A program made the translations under genes and the position numbers. From NCBI GenBank assembly GCA_001771735.1, contig MEUM01000044.1, positions 1,830-11,742 on the forward strand: a stretch of 9,913 bases of DNA, written 5' to 3'. This document shows, one piece after another, positions 6,511-9,913 of this stretch (the stretch's first letter is position 1; each line of letters starts with the position of its first letter). The notes under the pieces are model-generated. The model ran no database searches. It had not been told where the DNA came from and saw nothing but the letters and a program-made list of their open reading frames with translations. This DNA is from Caldifarciminota bacterium RBG_13_43_14 (GTDB lineage: Bacteria; Hydrothermota; Tepidihabitantia; SM23-42).

Positions 6511-6571
6511 TTTTAAAACCTACCATTTGTAGAACAGACCTGGAAGTGGTAGAAGTGGTAGGTTTTTAAAA
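6511..6571. terminator. Long-loop inverted repeat, possible bidirectional terminator
   Basis: TTTTAAAACCTACCA (6511-6525) and TGGTAGGTTTTTAAAA (6556-6571) are complementary arms around a 30-nt loop. Each strand ends its stem in a run of T after a GC-containing core, the pattern of a two-way intrinsic terminator. It could stop DUF3795 transcripts reading left. The loop contains AAGTGGTAG twice in tandem (6544-6552, 6553-6561) and GTAG at 6529-6532, and it includes the REP-like copy 6519-6540. It may therefore be a REP composite rather than a plain terminator. Confidence 0.5.
6519..6540 (-). repeat. REP-like repeat, upstream copy flanking the RAYT gene
   Basis: On the minus strand this 22-bp stretch agrees with the plus strand of 5546-5567 at 16 of 22 positions. 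The shared core is CTGTTCT, then AAATG and AGG. It lies 73 bp upstream of the transposase start. It contains a small CTAC/GTAG hairpin (6520-6523 with 6529-6532); GTAG is one of the tetranucleotides that usually mark the foot of REP elements. Confidence 0.5.
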
Positions 6572-6594
6572 TAAACAGCAGTAACTTGTTTTAG

Positions 6595-6939
6595 TTACTT
6601 TTTAGAACGCAGCTTCTCCAATCTCGCTTTTGCATCGGGGACATTAGCCACGAATTTCCCCAGTTTCCCGCATATATATTCATCACACTCAGCGCAGGTC
6701 GCAATTGCCTTCGCGCGCGCGCAAGGTCGGATCTCACACATCGATTCACAATACGTAATGTGCCGACCTTCAACCGAGCAACCAATACAGTTAATATCCT
6801 CCGGTTTTATTTCCGCCTCGAACATTTTCGACCATTCGGCCGCGGTTTTTTTTCTTAATTCATCGTCGTTATTCTTATGCGCGGTCAATGCCGGGCATAC
6901 ACTGCAGTCGATACCACAGTAACCGATCATTTCTTCCAT
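6595..6939 (-). CDS. DUF3795 cysteine-rich protein
   Basis: This 114-residue protein starts MIGYCGIDCSVCPA after MEE, the signature of DUF3795. It has eleven cysteines (8, 12, 15, 51, 54, 64, 68, 73, 82, 85, 90), many in CxxC or CxxxC pairs (INCIGC, CESMC, CAEC), so it very likely binds zinc or an iron-sulfur cluster. The role of the family is not established as far as I know; a small cytoplasmic metal-binding protein is all that can be said. AAGGAG at 6945-6950 supports the start. It is a single gene, divergent from the exported peptidase (177 bp apart), and it probably ends at the hairpin 6511-6571. TATAAT occurs on the minus strand just upstream of the ribosome binding site, without a convincing -35. 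Confidence 0.9.
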   Translation of the reverse strand: MEEMIGYCGIDCSVCPALTAHKNNDDELRKKTAAEWSKMFEAEIKPEDINCIGCSVEGRHITYCESMCEIRPCARAKAIATCAECDEYICGKLGKFVANVPDAKARLEKLRSKK

Positions 6940-7069
6940 TTTTTCTCCTTTTTATTATAATACTATCATTCAATTAATTGTTACATATTATTGGGAGCGC
7001 TACGATCAATTATGCAAGAATATCGGCAATTTGCAAGTGTTAATAATTGCCATACCCTTTTCCGTACTA

Positions 7070-7097
7070 TTGACGACCGCTTTGAAAATAATAGTAT
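7070..7097 (+). promoter_or_regulatory. Promoter candidate for the exported peptidase
   Basis: TTGACG (7070-7075) is followed by a 16-bp spacer and TAGTAT (7092-7097). An alternative -10, TATATT at 7095-7100, needs a 19-bp spacer. Transcription would start near 7104, just ahead of the ribosome binding site at 7108-7112, which excludes any start codon further upstream. Confidence 0.4.
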
Positions 7098-7107
7098 ATT
7101 AATAACT

Positions 7108-7112
7108 GGAGG
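7108..7112 (+). promoter_or_regulatory. GGAGG ribosome binding site that fixes the peptidase start
   Basis: GGAGG precedes ATG 7117 by four bases. The frame also stays open upstream to TTG 6991 and ATG 7012, but neither has a good ribosome binding site, and those starts would bury the signal peptide 42 or 35 residues inside the protein. Confidence 0.85.
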
Positions 7113-7116
7113 AATA

Positions 7117-8520
7117 ATGAAGATGCATAAAATAATGATCACCGTTTTTTCTCTGATCCTTTTTTGTGGCGCTCAAGCCATAAAATCCGGGTCCTTGACC
7201 AGAGATATTATCGATGAAATACAGCATGACAACAAACTCGATCCGGATGATCAGCTATTGCTAAATGCCCTGACCAATAATGATATAAAATCGATTACCC
7301 TGAATCATCGATTTATAAGTCAGCATAACAATATTTTCAGTCACACAATTAAAACCAAAGGTATTACTGATCAAGAAAGCAGCGGTCGGTGCTGGCTATT
7401 CGCAGTGCTTAATACCTTAAGGCCCAAAGTAATTCAAAAATACAATCTGAACAATTTTGAATTTTCGCAGACCTATCTTTTTTTCTGGGACAAACTTGAA
7501 AAAGCGAATTGCTTTCTAGAATGGATAATCGAATCCGCCAACAAAGACCTGCTCGACCGTCAAATCGATTATTTTTTGTACTCACCATTCAATGATGGCG
7601 GCTATTGGTCCTATGTGGCTGAGCTTATCAACAAATATGGTGCAGTACCAAAGGAAGCAATGCCGGAAACCCATAACAGCCGTAATTCATGGCCAATGAA
7701 CGACCTAATAGCCCGTAAATTACGTGAGGATGCATTGATACTCAGAACAATGGTTGAGGAAAAATCACCCGATGAAGAACTTAGATGCGTGAAAGTCGAT
7801 ATGTTAAAGACTATATATTATATGATGGTTTTGAACCTGGGGGAACCGCCTAAAAGTTTTGTCTGGCGCTATGAAGATGTTGACGGTAAGGCGAGCGAGC
7901 CAAAAACCTATTCGCCGTTGTCTTTTTACAAAGAGGTAGTTAACGTCGATTTAAAAGCTTTCGTTCCGATCATGAATCACCCGGGTAAAGAATATTACAA
8001 ATTGTATACATTCGAATACCAGCGAAATATCTATGAAACTGGTGACCCGGTACATATTAATGTTCCGATCGAGAAAATGGAAGAATGGACAATGAAAGCT
8101 GTGCTTGCCAATGAACCCCTGTATTTCGCCTGCGATATTATTCCTGATAAGTACAAAGATAACGGCGTTTTATCAACAAGTATCTTTGATTATAAAACCT
8201 TATATAACGTTGAATATGAACTGGATAAGGGCCAGAGAATTATTTACCGGGAAAGTGCTGGCAATCATGCCATGGCATTGATCGGGGTCGATCTAATAGA
8301 TAACAAACCGGTCAAATGGCTGGTCGAGGATAGCCATGGCAAGGATGAAGGGCATGATGGTTACTGGGCCATGTATCACGACTGGTTCTGCGAATTCGTC
8401 TATGTGGTTGTCCTGCCGAGAAAATATGTACCGGCAAATATAACCCGGATCCTCGATGAAAAACCAATCATTATGCCGCCATGGGATCCAATGTCCTGGA
8501 TCTTGCGTAATAGCCAGTGA
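7117..8520 (+). CDS. Exported C1B peptidase, bleomycin hydrolase/aminopeptidase C type
   Basis: This 467-residue protein has an N-terminal signal peptide (MKMHKIMITVFSLILFCGAQA, likely cut after AQA). The papain-like core begins at Gln85 (oxyanion hole) and Cys92 in DQESSGRCWLFAVLN, close to the family's QKSSGRCW motif, followed by FEFSQTYLFFWDKLEKAN. The catalytic His is His384 in GNHAMAL. The third triad residue, Asn in VENSWG of family members, reads as Asp405 in VEDSHG. The end, PIIMPPWDPM, matches the bleomycin-hydrolase C-terminal arm (PIILPAWDPM) but runs four residues past the usual GALA end. Known relatives are mostly cytoplasmic hexameric aminopeptidases; this one should work outside the inner membrane, probably trimming peptides. 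It stands alone, with the terminator 8564-8592 behind it. Confidence 0.93.
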   Translation: MKMHKIMITVFSLILFCGAQAIKSGSLTRDIIDEIQHDNKLDPDDQLLLNALTNNDIKSITLNHRFISQHNNIFSHTIKTKGITDQESSGRCWLFAVLNTLRPKVIQKYNLNNFEFSQTYLFFWDKLEKANCFLEWIIESANKDLLDRQIDYFLYSPFNDGGYWSYVAELINKYGAVPKEAMPETHNSRNSWPMNDLIARKLREDALILRTMVEEKSPDEELRCVKVDMLKTIYYMMVLNLGEPPKSFVWRYEDVDGKASEPKTYSPLSFYKEVVNVDLKAFVPIMNHPGKEYYKLYTFEYQRNIYETGDPVHINVPIEKMEEWTMKAVLANEPLYFACDIIPDKYKDNGVLSTSIFDYKTLYNVEYELDKGQRIIYRESAGNHAMALIGVDLIDNKPVKWLVEDSHGKDEGHDGYWAMYHDWFCEFVYVVVLPRKYVPANITRILDEKPIIMPPWDPMSWILRNSQ

Positions 8521-8563
8521 ATACTTAATGAAATAAAATGAATCTAAGATCGATCTAAAACAA

Positions 8564-8592
8564 AAAGGCGGGATCATTATGATCCCGCCTTT
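8564..8592. terminator. Bidirectional intrinsic terminator
   Basis: AAAGGCGGGATCAT (8564-8577) and ATGATCCCGCCTTT (8579-8592) are perfect 14-bp complementary arms around T8578. The plus strand continues TTTATTT and the minus strand TTTTTGTTTT. It ends the peptidase from the left and the propeller gene from the right, both about 25-45 bp away. Confidence 0.93.
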
Positions 8593-8616
8593 ATTTCATA
8601 AAGGTTAATAGAAAAA

Positions 8617-8979
8617 TCAATTGGTGATGATCAATTTCCCCTGGGCGCAGTCATGCTGAGTATCAAGCTTGATGAAATAGATTCCAGCATTCACCGTCGA
8701 ACCATTATTATCCTTGCGATCCCAGCATAATGTGTGTTGGCCAGCACTCTGCTCCCCGCTCATCAATGTCCTTACTATACGACCAGCAGCATCATACACC
8801 TGACAATTAACCTGGTCTTTACTCTCCAGGGCATAGTCTATTGTCACTGCCTGACAGCTAACTGGATTTGGAAAAATGTTCAATAGTATTGATCCTGATT
8901 GAGCAATGTTCTTATCTGTTTCTTTGACTTCTACACCGTAGAAGCCGGCGACCTTGGCGATCGCCGCAGGGCAGGTCGT
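8617..8979 (-). pseudogene. C-terminal FlgD-Ig/T9SS-like domain cut off by in-frame TGA
   Basis: This is the in-frame continuation of the propeller gene after its TGA at 8982-8980. The frame reads TTCPAAIAKVAGFYGVEV straight through into NIFPNP with no further stop before the TAA-class end at 8617. From about residue 292 of the joined frame it shows the FCB-type C-terminal module: IFPNPVSCQAVTIDYAL, then VYDAAGRIVRTL, AGQHTLCWDRKDNNG, VNAGIYFIKL and a final GKLIITN. This module resembles the type A sorting domain of type IX secretion and the FlgD-like Ig fold. It has no signal peptide and only a TTG start (8883) with a weak AGGA upstream. On its own it is unlikely to work; it is either a remnant or reached by read-through. 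Confidence 0.8.
8944..8967 (-). other. GC-rich hairpin 12 nt after the in-frame TGA
   Basis: In the minus-strand mRNA, GCGGCGA (8967-8961) pairs with UCGCCGGC (8951-8944) over seven base pairs with one bulged G, around a 9-nt loop. It begins 12 nt after the UGA at 8982-8980, where bacterial SECIS elements sit. The region also offers other foldings (GGCGATCGCC is self-complementary), so the structure needs computation. Confidence 0.35.
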
Positions 8980-9753
8980 TCAGGTACCGTACTGGAATAA
9001 ATTGATCCAGTAACTGCCGTCACGCGGATCGACTTCAACACCACGAATATTGCTGCTGTCATTTGAAGGATGGCAATATCTGAAGAAATCAACGGCCGAT
9101 CCGGTTTGCGGGTCTAGTTTGAATACACCAGCACTATCCAATGCGCTGCTGCTATTAAAGAACGTATAAACATTCAACAGATACGGTCCCTCACCACCGA
9201 CCGCTGGCTGCCAGGCAAGTCCTCTTGGGCCATACCACGCCGTACCCGGATGGTTCATAACGCGGATCTGATTACCGAGCGTATCACAAACATATATATA
9301 TCCCTGAGCTCCACCAACTGTTCTCCGATCGGTAATATATAGCTGACGATTCGTTTCATCCCAGGCCAATCCCGCAGGATAATCATTAGCCGGACAGGTG
9401 AAATATCGCAGCACCGTACCCGAATGATTGATCTTATATACACGGAAATTGATCTTCGATAAAACCCAGAAAGTATTATCATAGGCGCAGTATTTAATAT
9501 CAACACAGGCACTGTCATTATTCGGGGTCGGGATCGTTCCGTATGATGTGCAGAAGCTGTCGGTTGAAACGATATAAATATACCGGGTATAGAATTTCAC
9601 AAAGTAGATTCGATCGATGGTTGGATCATAGGTCAAGCCGTAATTGCCCTGTACAGAATGTGTTCTTAGCCATAATCTTTCGCCGATACTATGTCCGAAC
9701 GATGAAACGAGCATCAAACAGACCAGTATCATTAGCACCCATTTTAGACGCAT
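8980..9753 (-). CDS. Secreted beta-propeller/NHL-like protein, ended by in-frame TGA
   Basis: The ATG at 9753 with AAGGAGG at 9758-9764 is a firm start. The 257 residues begin with a signal peptide (MRLKWVLMILVCLMLVSSFG, cut near SFGHS). The mature part has propeller-like repeats with recurring G-L-x-[YW]-D/P-x(4-6)-[LI]-Y motifs: YGLTYDPTIDRIYFV, AGLAWDETNRQLYIT, RGLAWQPAVGG, RGVEVDPRDGSYWIN. The frame stops at TGA 8982-8980, yet the same frame continues into a C-terminal sorting-like domain, so the ancestral protein was about 378 residues. As read, the product would be exported but not sorted or anchored. Expression looks strong: full-consensus promoter at 9812-9840. Function probably extracellular binding; ligand unknown. 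Confidence 0.85.
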   Translation of the reverse strand: MRLKWVLMILVCLMLVSSFGHSIGERLWLRTHSVQGNYGLTYDPTIDRIYFVKFYTRYIYIVSTDSFCTSYGTIPTPNNDSACVDIKYCAYDNTFWVLSKINFRVYKINHSGTVLRYFTCPANDYPAGLAWDETNRQLYITDRRTVGGAQGYIYVCDTLGNQIRVMNHPGTAWYGPRGLAWQPAVGGEGPYLLNVYTFFNSSSALDSAGVFKLDPQTGSAVDFFRYCHPSNDSSNIRGVEVDPRDGSYWINLFQYGT

Positions 9754-9774
9754 ACCACCTCCTTTTATTAATTT

Positions 9775-9797
9775 TGTTATTCCAGTATGGAATAACA
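9775..9797 (-). promoter_or_regulatory. Perfect hairpin in the leader of the propeller gene
   Basis: TGTTATTCCA (9775-9784) and TGGAATAACA (9788-9797) are 10-bp perfect arms around GTA. It lies at about +8 to +30 of the predicted transcript, 10 bp ahead of the ribosome binding site at 9758-9764. It could stabilise the 5' end of the mRNA or be a repressor site. There is no U-run, so it is not an attenuator. Confidence 0.6.
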
Positions 9798-9811
9798 GTT
9801 TTTACTAAATC

Positions 9812-9840
9812 ATTATAATAAAGACTTCATCTTATGTCAA
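9812..9840 (-). promoter_or_regulatory. Full-consensus sigma70 promoter of the propeller gene
   Basis: On the minus strand TTGACA (9835-9840), a 17-bp spacer and TATAAT (9812-9817) match the consensus at every position. Transcription would start near 9805, giving a leader of about 52 nt with the hairpin 9775-9797. The DNA from 9841 to the window end holds no gene that I can see. Confidence 0.85.
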
Positions 9841-9913
9841 GGGCGAATCACTCGAGGTAGTGTATAATAAAGTGTGTAAATTTTTCTTGAAAGGAATAGA
9901 AATAGGTGTATCC

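Noticed and set aside
5588..6540. Complete IS200/IS605 insertion sequence
   Set aside because: The protein matches the REP-associated branch with a C-terminal helix-turn-helix, there is no TnpB, and the flanks are inverted repeats in REP style rather than subterminal IS200 ends.
6991..7116. Upstream extension of the peptidase to TTG 6991 or ATG 7012
   Set aside because: No ribosome binding site at those codons, the added residues resemble nothing, and a strong GGAGG-ATG with a signal peptide follows at 7117.
8617..9753. Alternative genetic code (TGA as sense) to explain the split gene
   Set aside because: TGA is used as the true stop by the cupin, RAYT and peptidase genes in the same window.
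9861..9913. TATAAT at 9863-9868 and AAAGGAA before a GTG near the right edge as the start of a plus-strand gene
   Set aside because: No -35 at a suitable distance, poor spacing to the GTG, and only two codons remain in the window.
1..9913. CRISPR array, tRNA, rRNA, toxin-antitoxin or defence cluster
   Set aside because: No regularly spaced repeats, no tRNA-like cloverleaf or conserved rRNA words noticed, and none of the genes belongs to a known defence family.

Overview
The window looks like a slice of chromosome from an uncultured-type bacterium with fairly AT-rich DNA, probably from the FCB/candidate-phylum neighbourhood (for example WOR-3/Stahlbacteria-like). This is an inference from gene content. 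The signs are a secreted propeller protein ending in a FlgD-Ig/T9SS-type-A-like C-terminal domain, a Pmp-like beta-helix lipoprotein, a GT-C membrane protein with a TPR tail, DUF3795, and an exported bleomycin-hydrolase-type peptidase. The standard code is in use: TGA ends the cupin, RAYT and peptidase genes. Most genes have strong AAGGAG-type ribosome binding sites and recognisable TTGACA/TATAAT promoters.

Layout. (a) 1-2370, minus strand: a probable operon reading cupin, then a ferredoxin-tailed aldo/keto reductase, then a beta-helix lipoprotein that runs off the left edge. It is driven by a good promoter at 2343-2370. (b) 2488-4437, plus strand: a multi-pass GT-C-like protein with a soluble C-terminal domain and TPR, converging on (c) 4451-5449, minus strand: a radical SAM/SPASM enzyme whose promoter lies so near the ATG that its mRNA should be leaderless. 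(d) 5546-6540: a REP-associated tyrosine transposase (RAYT) gene flanked by a pair of 22-bp imperfect inverted repeats, with a palindrome over its Shine-Dalgarno sequence. (e) 6511-6571: a hairpin that can serve as a two-way terminator and contains one of those repeats. (f) 6595-6939, minus strand: DUF3795, divergent from (g) 7117-8520, plus strand: an exported C1B peptidase whose catalytic Asn reads as Asp. (h) 8564-8592: a perfect bidirectional terminator. (i) 8617-9753, minus strand: a secreted propeller protein plus C-terminal sorting-like domain, split by one in-frame TGA, under a full-consensus promoter with a leader hairpin.

The genes do not form one pathway. The cupin/AKR/lipoprotein cluster is the only convincing operon; the rest are single transcription units. 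The observations most worth a second look are the RAYT with its inverted flanking repeats, the in-frame TGA with a UxxC context and a GC-rich hairpin behind it, the leaderless radical SAM gene, and the peptidase active-site substitution. I did not find a defence system, CRISPR array, tRNA or rRNA.
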